DNA of 64,000 nt from Acidimicrobiales bacterium (GTDB lineage: Bacteria; Actinomycetota; Acidimicrobiia; Acidimicrobiales; SZUA-35). Under the pieces are notes generated by a model. That model had not been told where the DNA came from and ran no database searches. It saw only the letters and a list, made by a program, of their open reading frames with translations. The stretch's first letter is position 1; each line of letters opens with the position of its first letter. A program made the position numbers and the translations under genes. The stretch is taken from the NCBI GenBank assembly GCA_020630195.1, contig JAHDBV010000003.1, positions 78,451 to 142,450 on the forward strand, given 5' to 3'. Positions 35,746-44,183 of this stretch are shown here, piece after piece.

Positions 35746-36294
35746 GTGCGCATCTCCATCGTCGGCAATTCGGGTTCGGGCAAGACGACGCTGGCTCGTC
35801 GGGTCGCCGAGCGCACGGGTGCCCACCACATCGAGCTCGATGCACACCAGCACCAACCGGGCTGGGTCGAAGCCGGGGAGACGGCGATGCGTCGCTCCGT
35901 GGCCGCCGAGGTCGAGTCCCACGATCACTGGGTCTGTGATGGGAACTACAACAGCTGGGTCGGCGACGTCGTGCGAGGCGCTGCCGATGTGGTGGTCCTG
36001 CTCGACCTCCCTCGGTGGCGGGTCATGGAGCAGGTGGTTCGGCGCACGGTACGCCGGGCGGTGACTCTCGAGGAGCTCTGGAACGGCAACCGGGAACCGC
36101 TGACCAATTTCACCCGCTGGGATCCAGCGGAGAACATCATCCGCTGGTCGTGGACGAACCACGAGCGCTACCGAACGAAGTACCTCGCCCTCTTCGAGTC
36201 GAACGAGTGGCCCCGGGCCCAGACCGTCGTGCTCCGCTCTCGCCCCGAGATCGACGAGTGGCTCGCCACTCTGCCTCCCGTCACGACGAGCTGA
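35746..36294 (+). CDS. P-loop nucleoside/adenylate kinase-like protein (FlaR-like)
   Basis: A 182-residue small kinase-fold protein: Walker A GNSGSGKTT (residues 7-15), HIELDAHQHQPGW, CDGNY, VVVLLDLPRW, then an arginine-rich lid. This is the layout of the group annotated as topology modulation protein (FlaR) and AAA_18. The substrate is probably a nucleotide or small phosphate acceptor, but it is not known. Confidence 0.75.
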   Translation: MRISIVGNSGSGKTTLARRVAERTGAHHIELDAHQHQPGWVEAGETAMRRSVAAEVESHDHWVCDGNYNSWVGDVVRGAADVVVLLDLPRWRVMEQVVRRTVRRAVTLEELWNGNREPLTNFTRWDPAENIIRWSWTNHERYRTKYLALFESNEWPRAQTVVLRSRPEIDEWLATLPPVTTS

Positions 36295-36321
36295 CCGAGT
36301 TCGCTGTCAGACCCCTGTGCC

Positions 36322-36327
36322 TATGGT
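36322..36327 (+). promoter_or_regulatory. Leaderless -10 box of the DUF222/HNH gene
   Basis: TATGGT ends seven bases before the GTG at 36335. It contains the ATG that would otherwise be read as a start, which argues for the GTG. Confidence 0.45.
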
Positions 36328-36334
36328 CCGGTTT

Positions 36335-37603
36335 GTGGGAGATGGACTGACGAGCGGGCCGGGGTGGGTGGACCCTGACGCGTTGGACCGGGCCTGGCAT
36401 GCGGCGATCGAACAGGCCGCCACCGTGGCGGGAGCACGCAACGTCGCCGACGCCGCCGCGGTGGATCTGATCGCCGACGTCATCGCCACCGACGCCTGGC
36501 GCGGTGACGGGATCCGATCGGTCACCCACTGGGTGCAGTGGAACCTCGGCCTCTCCATCAGCCAAGCCGTGAAGTTGGTGAAGATCGCGGAACGCCGCGA
36601 CGAACTCGACGAAACAATGCGCCTGTTCCGCAATGGCGAGCTGTCATCGGACCAAGTCGCCTTGATCGCAAAGCACGCACCCACCACGTTCGAAGCCTCA
36701 TCCGGGCGCCTCGCCCGTGAGTTGACGATGAACCAACTCAGTCGGGTCATGCGCTCGTACTCATTCGCTGAGGACCCGCCGACGCCCCCATCACATGACG
36801 AGGAGACCGACGCTGCTGCTGCGGGGTCGTTGTCGATGTCGACGACGGAGTCGGGACGGTTCGTCCTGCGGGTCGAAGGCGACGCCGAAGCCGGGAACCG
36901 TGTCCGCACCACCCTCGACCAGTTCCGCTCGAAACTCCGCCACGAACTCGACGAAACAAATCGGGTCACCGGGTTCGACGCGTTCATGGACCTCATCGAC
37001 ACCGCCACCGACCACGACCCCTCACGCTCCCGACGAGACCGGACCCGCGTGTTCGTCCACCTCGACCTCACCAAACGAGGCCTCATCGGATCCACCCACC
37101 TCGGGCCGACCGTGCCGGACGAGTTGTTGCGCCTCATCACGTGTGACGCGTCGACGCAGGCGGTGATCGACGAAGCCGGCACACCCTTGGCGTTGGGCCG
37201 GACGTCTCGGACGGTGCCGGACAGCCTGAGGAACCAGATCCTCCACCGCGACCAGGGCTGCCTGGTCTGCGGACGGACCCGGAACCTCGACGCCCACCAC
37301 CTCCACCACTGGATCGATGGTGGGGCGACCGACCCGGAGAACCTGATCACGTTGTGTTCGGCCTGCCACCAGGCCCACCACCGGGGCGAGTTCGACATCC
37401 AAGCATCTGCCGATGCTCCCGGCGGCGTGGTGATCACCAACCAACACGGCGTGCCCTGGAACCGGCCACCCCGACAACCACCCGACCCGCCCGACCCGGA
37501 CAGCCCCGACCCGCCACCCAGATTCCACAAACCCACCCACGAACCCCTCCGCACAGGCGACATCCACCTCACCGAGAACCCACGGCCGCCCCACCTCGAA
37601 TGA
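36335..37603 (+). CDS. DUF222 / HNH endonuclease-domain protein (13E12 family)
   Basis: A 422-residue protein of a family found in many copies in actinobacteria. Residues about 20-270 are the helical DUF222 part. The C-terminal HNH nuclease shows RDQGCLVCGRTRNLDAHHLH, then HWIDGGATDPENLITLCSACH, with two CxxC zinc pairs and the catalytic histidines. After it comes a proline-rich tail of about 60 residues. Its codons contain more A and T (for example GAAACAATGCGC) than those of its neighbours, which suggests recent acquisition. Biological role of the family is unclear; it may be a homing-like or DNA-damage-linked nuclease. Confidence 0.85.
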   Translation: MGDGLTSGPGWVDPDALDRAWHAAIEQAATVAGARNVADAAAVDLIADVIATDAWRGDGIRSVTHWVQWNLGLSISQAVKLVKIAERRDELDETMRLFRNGELSSDQVALIAKHAPTTFEASSGRLARELTMNQLSRVMRSYSFAEDPPTPPSHDEETDAAAAGSLSMSTTESGRFVLRVEGDAEAGNRVRTTLDQFRSKLRHELDETNRVTGFDAFMDLIDTATDHDPSRSRRDRTRVFVHLDLTKRGLIGSTHLGPTVPDELLRLITCDASTQAVIDEAGTPLALGRTSRTVPDSLRNQILHRDQGCLVCGRTRNLDAHHLHHWIDGGATDPENLITLCSACHQAHHRGEFDIQASADAPGGVVITNQHGVPWNRPPRQPPDPPDPDSPDPPPRFHKPTHEPLRTGDIHLTENPRPPHLE

Positions 37604-37654
37604 CCGGGACCGTCCGGTCCGACGTGTGCGACCCGACCTCGCCGATCATGCGGC

Positions 37655-38461
37655 ATGCCCGAAGGTCACGTCCTCCATCGCCAGGCCCGGCTGCAGCGCC
37701 GGCGGTTCGCCGGTGAGGTCGTGCGGACGGCATCGCCACAGGGACGGTTCGACGAGGGTGCCGCCCGCCTCGACGGGCAGACGGTCGCCGAGATCCGGGC
37801 CATCGGGAAGCATCTGATCTACCGGTTCGACTCCGACGACCACCTGCACATCCACCTCGGCCTGTTCGGCAAGTTCCGCCTGCGTCGCCAGCCCGCGCCG
37901 GAGCCGTCGCCGAACTGTCGGCTCCTGCTCTGGACCGACACCGACGAACTCCACCTCGCGGGCCCGACCGCGTGCGAGGTGCTCGACCCCGGCGCGATCG
38001 ACGCCCTCGAAGCCCGCCTGGGCCCCGATCCGATCGCTCGACCGGCCGATGGTGCCGAGCGGTTCGCCGCTCGCCTCGCCACCCGATCGATCCCGATCGG
38101 CAAGGCGCTGCTCGATCAGAAGGTCATCGCCGGCCTTGGCAACGTCTACCGCGCCGAGCTGCTGTTCCTCCTCGGCATCCACCCGTTCGTGCCGTCGAAG
38201 GAGGTGCTGGCCCACGAGGTCGACGCACTCTGGGACCTGTCGGTGATCGAACTCGTCGAGGGCGAACGCGCCGGGAAGATCGTCACCGTCGATCCCGCCG
38301 ATCTCGGCCGCACGAGACGCAGCGAGCTCGGGCGGGGCGAGAAGCTCTACGTGTACAAGCGCCACAACCGCCCATGTCGCCGCTGCGGCACGACGGTCGT
38401 CGCCGCCGACATCGACGGGCGCAACATCTGGTGGTGTCCGAGCTGTCAGCCCGAACGCTGA
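37655..38461 (+). CDS. Formamidopyrimidine-DNA glycosylase / endonuclease VIII (Nei2-like)
   Basis: A 268-residue base-excision-repair enzyme. The start MPEGH gives the N-terminal proline nucleophile after Met removal and the catalytic glutamate. DQKVIAGLGNVYRAELLFLLGIHP is the helix-two-turn-helix, and the C-terminal zinc finger is CRRCG-x17-CPSC. The MPEGH start, instead of MPELPEV, points to the actinobacterial Nei2/Nei branch that removes oxidised pyrimidines, not Fpg/MutM. Confidence 0.9.
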   Translation: MPEGHVLHRQARLQRRRFAGEVVRTASPQGRFDEGAARLDGQTVAEIRAIGKHLIYRFDSDDHLHIHLGLFGKFRLRRQPAPEPSPNCRLLLWTDTDELHLAGPTACEVLDPGAIDALEARLGPDPIARPADGAERFAARLATRSIPIGKALLDQKVIAGLGNVYRAELLFLLGIHPFVPSKEVLAHEVDALWDLSVIELVEGERAGKIVTVDPADLGRTRRSELGRGEKLYVYKRHNRPCRRCGTTVVAADIDGRNIWWCPSCQPER

Positions 38462-38568
38462 CGCCTCCGTTCGGCCTCTCCATCGACGACCCCACCACCA
38501 CGGGGACCGCAGCTGGGCCGAACGACCCATTTCCTTCCACCGCTCTGGGCGGTCACCGCCACGCTGGG

Positions 38569-38574
38569 TAGTGT
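38569..38574 (+). promoter_or_regulatory. Candidate -10 box of the GH26-like gene
   Basis: TAGTGT, followed by a leader of about 24 bases and the ribosome site GAGGGAG eight bases before the GTG at 38604. The rest of the 142-base gap holds nothing else I can see. Confidence 0.4.
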
Positions 38575-38603
38575 CGATCACGGCGAGTGAGGGAGTACAC
38601 GGC

Positions 38604-40442
38604 GTGACACGGATGATGCGGGCAGTGCTGACGGCACTGCTGGTGGGCGCGACGGTGGTGGCCGTCCCCGGTGCGGTGGATGCACAGAACGGCCGGCGTC
38701 TCGACGTCGGTGTCAGCGGTGGCGATCCCGCGCGGGTGGCTCAGATCGAGGGTGCCATCGGGCAGGGCCTCGACGTCGTCCGGATCTTCAAGCGGCTCGA
38801 CGACCGATTCCCGAACGCCTCCGAGCAACGCCTGCTCGACTCCGGCCACGACCTGTGGATCTCGATCGACAGCTCGACGCGAGCGGGCCGGGTCCGCTGG
38901 CGCGACCTCGCGAACGCGGCGCCGGGCAGCGCCCTCCACGGCCACCTCACCCGCTGGGGCGACAGCATCGAGCCATACGAAGACCGGGTGCATCTGACGT
39001 TCCAGCACGAACCCGAGAGCCGGATCAACGTCGCGCTCGGCGACGCCGACGACTTCATCGCCGCATGGCGTCAGGTGATGACGGTGATGGCGGAGCGGGG
39101 CGCACAGCCGAATCGTGCCTGGACGATGACGAGCTACTCGTTCCGGGTCGATCAGAACGATCGACGGACGGCCGGTCGCTGGTATCCCGGTGACGGCTGG
39201 GTCGACGCGTTCGGTGCCGCGGCCTACAACTGGGCGGGCTGTCGCCCGGGCTTCAACGACCCGTGGCGGAGCGCCGCCGAGGCGCTCGAACCGTTCCGCC
39301 GTTTCGGGGCCCGCTATCCCGGGATGGAGCTGATGATCTCCGAGCTCGGATCGGCCGAAGCCGGTGCCGGTCGGAAGGCCCGCTGGATCCGCGAGACGGC
39401 CGACCTCCTCGTCAGCCCCGGCTACGAGCAGTTCTCGACGGTGATCTGGTTCAACTCGGTCCACGATCAACGTGACGGGCAGAACAGCTGCAACTGGCGG
39501 CTCGACTCGAGCCCGTCGGTGATGCCCGCCTTCGGTGACATGGTGCGGACGCTCCATGGCCGTCCGCCCGCGGCCGCCGTCGTCGCCCCACCCGTGACGA
39601 CCACCACGACCCGTCCTGCGCCCACGACGACCTCGACCACCCGGCCCGCGCCGACGACGACGAACCCCCGGGTCCCGACCACGGCGGCCCCCACGACGGC
39701 CGCCCCGACCACCACGACGACGGTCGCGCCGACCACCGCCGCCCCCACGACGGCCGCCCCGACGACGACCCGGCCCGCGCCGACCACCTCGACGACTCGA
39801 CGCCAGACGACGACCTCGGCGGCACCCGCGGCCCCCGTGGCCGCGGCGCCGGCCCGCAGCGCGGGGTCGCTCCTGCTCTCCGACCGGCTCGACCGCAGCG
39901 GCGATCGCATCGAGATCGAACTCACCGCCGACACCACGGGCCTGCATCGCCTCGATCTGCTCACCGGCGGATCCCTCGATGCCGGCGCCAGTGTGCGCGG
40001 TTCGTTCGGTCACTTCGTCGCCGCCACCGCTCCCGGCGACTCCTCGATCATGGTGCCGCTCGAGGCGGGAGTGACCCGTCGCCTGGCCGTCTGGTCGCGC
40101 AGCGGCTCCGGCTCGATCGACGTGCGACTCGCCTCACCGGCCGACCAGACCACGATCCGGTCGGGTCGAGCCGACGCTTCGGGCACGAACGGGGCCGTCA
40201 GCCAGACGATGCGGTGGACCGCCGACCGATCCGGCCCGACGCGGTTCGTGCTCGACTGGTCGACCACGGCCGACCTGCACCTCCGGGTGACCGCCCCGGA
40301 CGGGACCGTGATCGGCGAGGACCGCTCGGGCAACGATCTGGCGCTCGTCGAGGCCGACCTCGTGGCCGGACGGCGCTACACCGTCGAGATCTGGGCCACC
40401 GCCGGGGCGTCGTCGTTCCAGCTCTCGGTGGCCGACAACTGA
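38604..40442 (+). CDS. Secreted glycoside hydrolase (GH26-like) with Thr/Pro linker and beta domain
   Basis: A 612-residue exported protein. The signal peptide ends near residue 28 (AVPGAVDA-QN). Residues about 30-320 look like a TIM-barrel glycosidase of the GH26/mannanase clan: VHLTFQHEPES offers the acid/base glutamate and LMISELGSAEA the second glutamate, with a conserved W near the end. A 75-residue Thr/Pro/Ala linker follows, then a beta-sandwich domain of about 190 residues (pre-peptidase-like, HLRVTAPDGTVI) likely to bind wall or glycan. The substrate glycan is unknown. Confidence 0.7.
   Translation: MTRMMRAVLTALLVGATVVAVPGAVDAQNGRRLDVGVSGGDPARVAQIEGAIGQGLDVVRIFKRLDDRFPNASEQRLLDSGHDLWISIDSSTRAGRVRWRDLANAAPGSALHGHLTRWGDSIEPYEDRVHLTFQHEPESRINVALGDADDFIAAWRQVMTVMAERGAQPNRAWTMTSYSFRVDQNDRRTAGRWYPGDGWVDAFGAAAYNWAGCRPGFNDPWRSAAEALEPFRRFGARYPGMELMISELGSAEAGAGRKARWIRETADLLVSPGYEQFSTVIWFNSVHDQRDGQNSCNWRLDSSPSVMPAFGDMVRTLHGRPPAAAVVAPPVTTTTTRPAPTTTSTTRPAPTTTNPRVPTTAAPTTAAPTTTTTVAPTTAAPTTAAPTTTRPAPTTSTTRRQTTTSAAPAAPVAAAPARSAGSLLLSDRLDRSGDRIEIELTADTTGLHRLDLLTGGSLDAGASVRGSFGHFVAATAPGDSSIMVPLEAGVTRRLAVWSRSGSGSIDVRLASPADQTTIRSGRADASGTNGAVSQTMRWTADRSGPTRFVLDWSTTADLHLRVTAPDGTVIGEDRSGNDLALVEADLVAGRRYTVEIWATAGASSFQLSVADN
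39595..39830 (+). repeat. Low-complexity Thr/Pro/Ala linker repeats
   Basis: Degenerate repeats built on ACGACGGCCGCCCC and ACCACGACG units, coding TTxAPTT-type residues between the catalytic and beta domains. At least two longer blocks (around 39688-39715 and 39736-39765) are nearly identical. Confidence 0.7.
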
Positions 40443-40462
40443 GCGGTGGTCTGGCGGGCCGC

Positions 40463-40482
40463 GGTGCCGGTCAACCGGCGCC
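40463..40482. terminator. Hairpin between the GH26-like gene and the macB permease gene
   Basis: GGTGCCGG (40463-40470) pairs with CCGGCGCC (40475-40482) with one G-U wobble across a 4-base loop. It overlaps the end of the permease gene. Confidence 0.35.
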
Positions 40483-41730
40483 GACGCGCAACGCCGTGAT
40501 CGGTTCGATCGACGACGCCTTCCAGGCCGGATAGACCCCGGCCACGAGGCCGATCAGCGCTCCCAGCACCGGTGCGGCGAGCGGGAGCCAGGAATCGAGC
40601 ACCGGCGTCCACTCGCGGGTGGCCGACACGGCCACGACACTCAACACGCCGAGGCTCGCGCCGAGCACGCCGGCGAAGAGTCCGAGCGCCGCCGATTCGG
40701 TGAGGAACTGGCCGGCGATGTGGCCTCGGGTCGCGCCGAGCGCCCGTCGGAGTCCGATCTCGCCGGTGCGCTCGAGCACCGACACGAGCGTCACGTTGGC
40801 GATGCCGATCGCGCCGACGAGCAACGACAGACCACCGAGCACCAGGAACAGCGCGTTCACCTCCGACTCGACCGTGGAGCGCACCGCCCGGGGCGACGGG
40901 GGGACCCTCGACCGGACGAAGCCCGGGTCGTTGGGGGAGAGGGCCAGGGGTGCCTGTTCGCCGATGAGCTCCGCCGCGCCGACCTCGACGTCGATGTGCA
41001 CCTCGTCGACACCACTCAGGCCGAACCGATCACGGGCCAGGCCGTCGGGCACGATGATCGCGTTGAGCAGGTCCGGCTCCCGGGCGACGTCGTCGAGAAT
41101 GCCCATGACCGCCACCGGCTCCTCACCGATGAAGATCGCCGGCAGGTTGTCGATGCGGGCCACGTTCAGCCGGTTGGCGGCGCCGGGGCCGAGGATGGCG
41201 ACGGCGTCGCCCCGGTCGTTGTGGCCGTGATCGAAGAAGCGTCCGGTCCGGGTCTCGGCCCGCACGGCCTCGAACAGGCCCGGGCTGACGGCGATCACGG
41301 GGATCTGGAACTCGTTCTGGCCGAGCGGGTCGATGACCGGCACGGCCCGGGCGAGGGCGCCGTTCAGCTCGACGGGTGACTTCGTGCCGGCGGCGCGCAC
41401 CCCGTTGAGACGGACGAGGCGGTCCTCGGCGTCGAAGGGGATGGCGTTGAGCTGGGTGTTCTCGTCCCGGGTCTGGCGCGGTGCGTTGGTCACGACGATC
41501 CGCGTGGCCTCGAGCTCGTCGAACTGGCGCACGATCTGATTGCCCGCGGTCTTGGCCAGCCCGAGCGTCGCGACGAGCGCGGCCACGCCGAGGATCGTGC
41601 CGAGTGCGGTGAGCAACGTCCGGGCGGGTCGAGCCGTGAGCGCCGTGCTCACCTCACCGACCAGGTCGCCCGCGGTCAGGCCCGATCGGGGCACGGCCTC
41701 GGTGTCGGAGATCCAGGTGGGGGTGGTCAC
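40471..41730 (-). CDS. MacB/FtsX-type ABC transporter permease
   Basis: A 419-residue inner-membrane protein: one N-terminal helix (about 38-58), a large extracytoplasmic MacB_PCD domain (about 65-290) and three C-terminal helices with the FtsX signature (GEIGLRRALGATRGHI). With the ATPase and the adaptor it would form a mechanotransmission-type exporter acting on substrates outside the membrane. It shares ATGA with the preceding ATPase gene. Confidence 0.88.
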   Translation of the reverse strand: MTTPTWISDTEAVPRSGLTAGDLVGEVSTALTARPARTLLTALGTILGVAALVATLGLAKTAGNQIVRQFDELEATRIVVTNAPRQTRDENTQLNAIPFDAEDRLVRLNGVRAAGTKSPVELNGALARAVPVIDPLGQNEFQIPVIAVSPGLFEAVRAETRTGRFFDHGHNDRGDAVAILGPGAANRLNVARIDNLPAIFIGEEPVAVMGILDDVAREPDLLNAIIVPDGLARDRFGLSGVDEVHIDVEVGAAELIGEQAPLALSPNDPGFVRSRVPPSPRAVRSTVESEVNALFLVLGGLSLLVGAIGIANVTLVSVLERTGEIGLRRALGATRGHIAGQFLTESAALGLFAGVLGASLGVLSVVAVSATREWTPVLDSWLPLAAPVLGALIGLVAGVYPAWKASSIEPITALRVGAG

Positions 41731-42419
41731 GAGGTGACTCCGGCGGGCAGCTCCGACAGTCGGCCGTCGCGGATCTGCACCCGACGTTCGGCGACGTCGG
41801 CCACCTCGAGATCGTGGGTGATCACGGCCAGCGTGAGCCCGTCGTCGTGCAACTCCGCGAACAGATCGAGGATCTGGTCGGACGTGTTGGTGTCGAGGTT
41901 GCCGGTCGGTTCGTCGGCGAGCAGCAGGCTCGGTCGGCCGACGAGTGCCCGGGCGACGGCGACACGCTGGCGTTCGCCGCCCGACAGGGTGGTCGGCATG
42001 GCGTCGAGCCGATGCCCGAGGCCCACCCGCTCCAGTGCTTCGGACGCGAGCTGGCGGCGCTCCCGACGTGAACCCTTGCGGTACACCTCGGACAGCATCA
42101 CGTTCTCGACCGTCGTGCGGTTGGCGAGCAGGTGGAACGACTGGAAGACGAACCCGATGCGATGGGCCCGCATGCCGGCCCGTTCCCGATCGTCGAGTGA
42201 CGCGGTGTCGATGCCGTCGAGGGCGTAGACCCCCGAGGTCGGACGATCGAGCAGGCCGAGCAGGTGGAGCAGCGTCGACTTGCCCGACCCCGACGGGCCG
42301 ACGATCGCCAGATAGTCGCCACGTTCGACGACGAGGTCGGCGTCGACGAGTGCTTCCACCGGCGGGTTGCCGGGGAACGAACGACCGAGCCCGATCAGCT
42401 CGACGACGGGAGCGGTCAC
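41727..42419 (-). CDS. MacB/LolD-type ABC transporter ATPase
   Basis: A 230-residue ATPase: Walker A GPSGSGKST near residue 41, Q-loop, signature LSGGERQRVAVARAL, Walker B LLLADEPTGNLD and the switch histidine in AVITHDLEVA. This is the family that partners MacB and FtsX permeases. Four-base overlaps tie it to the adaptor fragment before and the permease after it. Confidence 0.92.
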   Translation of the reverse strand: MTAPVVELIGLGRSFPGNPPVEALVDADLVVERGDYLAIVGPSGSGKSTLLHLLGLLDRPTSGVYALDGIDTASLDDRERAGMRAHRIGFVFQSFHLLANRTTVENVMLSEVYRKGSRRERRQLASEALERVGLGHRLDAMPTTLSGGERQRVAVARALVGRPSLLLADEPTGNLDTNTSDQILDLFAELHDDGLTLAVITHDLEVADVAERRVQIRDGRLSELPAGVTS

Positions 42420-43114
42420 GAGTCGTCGGCGTCGTCGGAGGTGTCGTCGCCGTCGGACTCGGCGTCCTCGGACTCGTCCGAGGACGCCTCGCCCGAGTCG
42501 CCCGTGGCGAGGCCGACCACGACCCGGTCGCCCTCGGCGAGCTCGTCGTCGACGGGGGTGATCTGGACGAAGCCCTGGGCTCGCAGACCCGGGATCACCT
42601 CGACGCGGCGCACGGTGCCGTCCTCGTCCTCGACCTCCACCCGTGCCGAGCCGTCGGCGTTGGCCGACAGCGCCGCGAGCGGCACGGCGAGCACGTCGCC
42701 ACCGGTCGTGTCGATCGGGATGGTCACGCGGAAGTTCTGGAAGTAGGCGTCGACGGGAACCTGCTCGGTCGGTTCGAACCGGACCCGGTAGCGGCCGGCG
42801 CCACCGGAGGGTTCATCCGCCACCTCGGTGATCTCGGCCTCGAACTCGAGGTCGAGCGACGCGTTGTCGAGCACGGCCCGTTGTCCCACCGAGACGAGCG
42901 ATCGGTCGGCGGCCGAGACACTGCCGTCGACCCGTGCACCCGAGCCCGTCACGGTCATGACGGCCTCGTTGGCGAAGTCGCCGACCTCGACGTTGATCTG
43001 CTGGACCTCACGGGGCAGGAACGGCAGGAACAACAACTCGGCGGCCGGGAAAGGTCGTGCCGATCTGGGCTCGGGTCTGGCTGAGCCGTTCCCGGGCGTC
43101 GGCGAGGTCCTCAC
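42416..43114 (-). pseudogene. C-terminal part of the efflux adaptor (after apparent frameshift)
   Basis: This reading frame continues the adaptor begun in the entry at 43008-44183. Homologous-looking sequence starts at about 43050 (FPAAELLFLPFLPREVQQIN) and runs through the beta-barrel and membrane-proximal domains to an acidic Asp/Ser/Glu tail. The residues upstream of that point (MRTSPTPGNGSARPEP) look like out-of-frame filler, and there is no ribosome site, so it should not be read as a separate gene. It overlaps the ATPase start by four bases. Confidence 0.6.
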
Positions 43115-44183
43115 GGGCGTCGCTCACGTCGTCGGCACTCACGCCCGTGTCGCCCGACAGGGCCTCGTTCAGCGAGGCCCGGGCGATGGCGAGCTGGTTG
43201 GCGGCGTCGGCGACGAACCCGTCCTGCTCCCGCTTCGCCGCCATCTCGGCGGCCGAAGCGTCGTCGCGCACGGCGAGCAGATCGTCCCGGGTGGCGGTCA
43301 GGGCCACCTCGGCCTGGATCAGCTCATCGAGCTTGGCGGCGGTGATGGGATCGCCCGTGTCGGGGTCGGTGCCCTGCTGGCCCTGGACCCGGCGGGCGGC
43401 CGCTGCTTCGAGCTCGGCCTGGGCGGCATCGAGGTCGGCCTGGGCCGCGCCGGTGGCCTCCCAGAAGGGGGCGATGATCTCGTCGCGCTGTCGCTCGGCG
43501 TCCTCGAGTGCCCGTTGTGACCGGTCGATCTCACCCTGGAGCTGGAGGCGCTGGGACTCGGGGAGTCCGGTGCCCTGCTGCGTGATGTCCCGGACCCGTC
43601 GCTCCGCCGCGGTCACGGCGTCCTCGTCGCCGTCGAGGCGGGCGAGATCGTCGACCGAGGGCAGGTTCGGGGTGTAGCCGGCGTTGCGGTAGAGCTGCTC
43701 GACGGCGGCCTGGGTGTCGGCGTCGTAGACGCCGTCGATCGTGCCGGGCGCGAGGCCCAGGCGATCGAGGGCGGCCTCGAGCTGCTCGACATCGGGGCCG
43801 TTGACCGACGGACCGAAGCTGCGGAACACCGGGAGCTCGCCCTGGAGGGCGAACACCGGTCGGCCGCCGATCTCGACGATCACGTCACCTTCGGTCAACT
43901 CGTCACCGACCTGCCAGGGCTGGCGGGTCACGATCGTCGAGCCGTCGATGGATGCACTCACCCGGAGGTTGAGCGAGTCGGCGAAGACCACGTCGCCACG
44001 GGTGATCACGCTGGAGGACAGCGACAGGGTCTCGATCGGGACCGTGACGTTGGAGGCCGGCGGGGGCGCGGCGTCGGCCGCGATCTCGGCCGGTGACTTG
44101 ATCTGGCGCCCGGCGATCCATCCCAACGCGGCCGCCGCCACCGCCACGACCGTGACGATGGCGAGCGCTCCGCGGCGGCTCAT
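43008..44183 (-). CDS. Efflux adaptor (HlyD/MacA-like) with peptidoglycan-binding domain, N-terminal part
   Basis: A 391-residue reading frame: membrane anchor about 7-25, a barrel/lipoyl-like region (GDVVFADSLNLRVSASIDG), a PG_binding_1 domain (DVEQLEAALDRLGLAPGTIDGVYD), and a coiled-coil hairpin of about 170 residues. It ends in GRRVVVPAVPAP, out of frame, exactly where the second lipoyl/barrel half should begin; that half is in the +1 frame of the previous entry. Gram-positive MacB systems use this kind of wall-binding adaptor. Either a sequencing error, a real mutation, or +1 frameshifting at TTTCCC explains the break. Confidence 0.7.
   Translation of the reverse strand: MSRRGALAIVTVVAVAAAALGWIAGRQIKSPAEIAADAAPPPASNVTVPIETLSLSSSVITRGDVVFADSLNLRVSASIDGSTIVTRQPWQVGDELTEGDVIVEIGGRPVFALQGELPVFRSFGPSVNGPDVEQLEAALDRLGLAPGTIDGVYDADTQAAVEQLYRNAGYTPNLPSVDDLARLDGDEDAVTAAERRVRDITQQGTGLPESQRLQLQGEIDRSQRALEDAERQRDEIIAPFWEATGAAQADLDAAQAELEAAAARRVQGQQGTDPDTGDPITAAKLDELIQAEVALTATRDDLLAVRDDASAAEMAAKREQDGFVADAANQLAIARASLNEALSGDTGVSADDVSDAREDLADARERLSQTRAQIGTTFPGRRVVVPAVPAP

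Noticed and set aside
39595..39830. CRISPR-like repeat array
   Set aside because: The repeats are short, degenerate and in frame within a Thr/Pro linker; there are no regular spacers.
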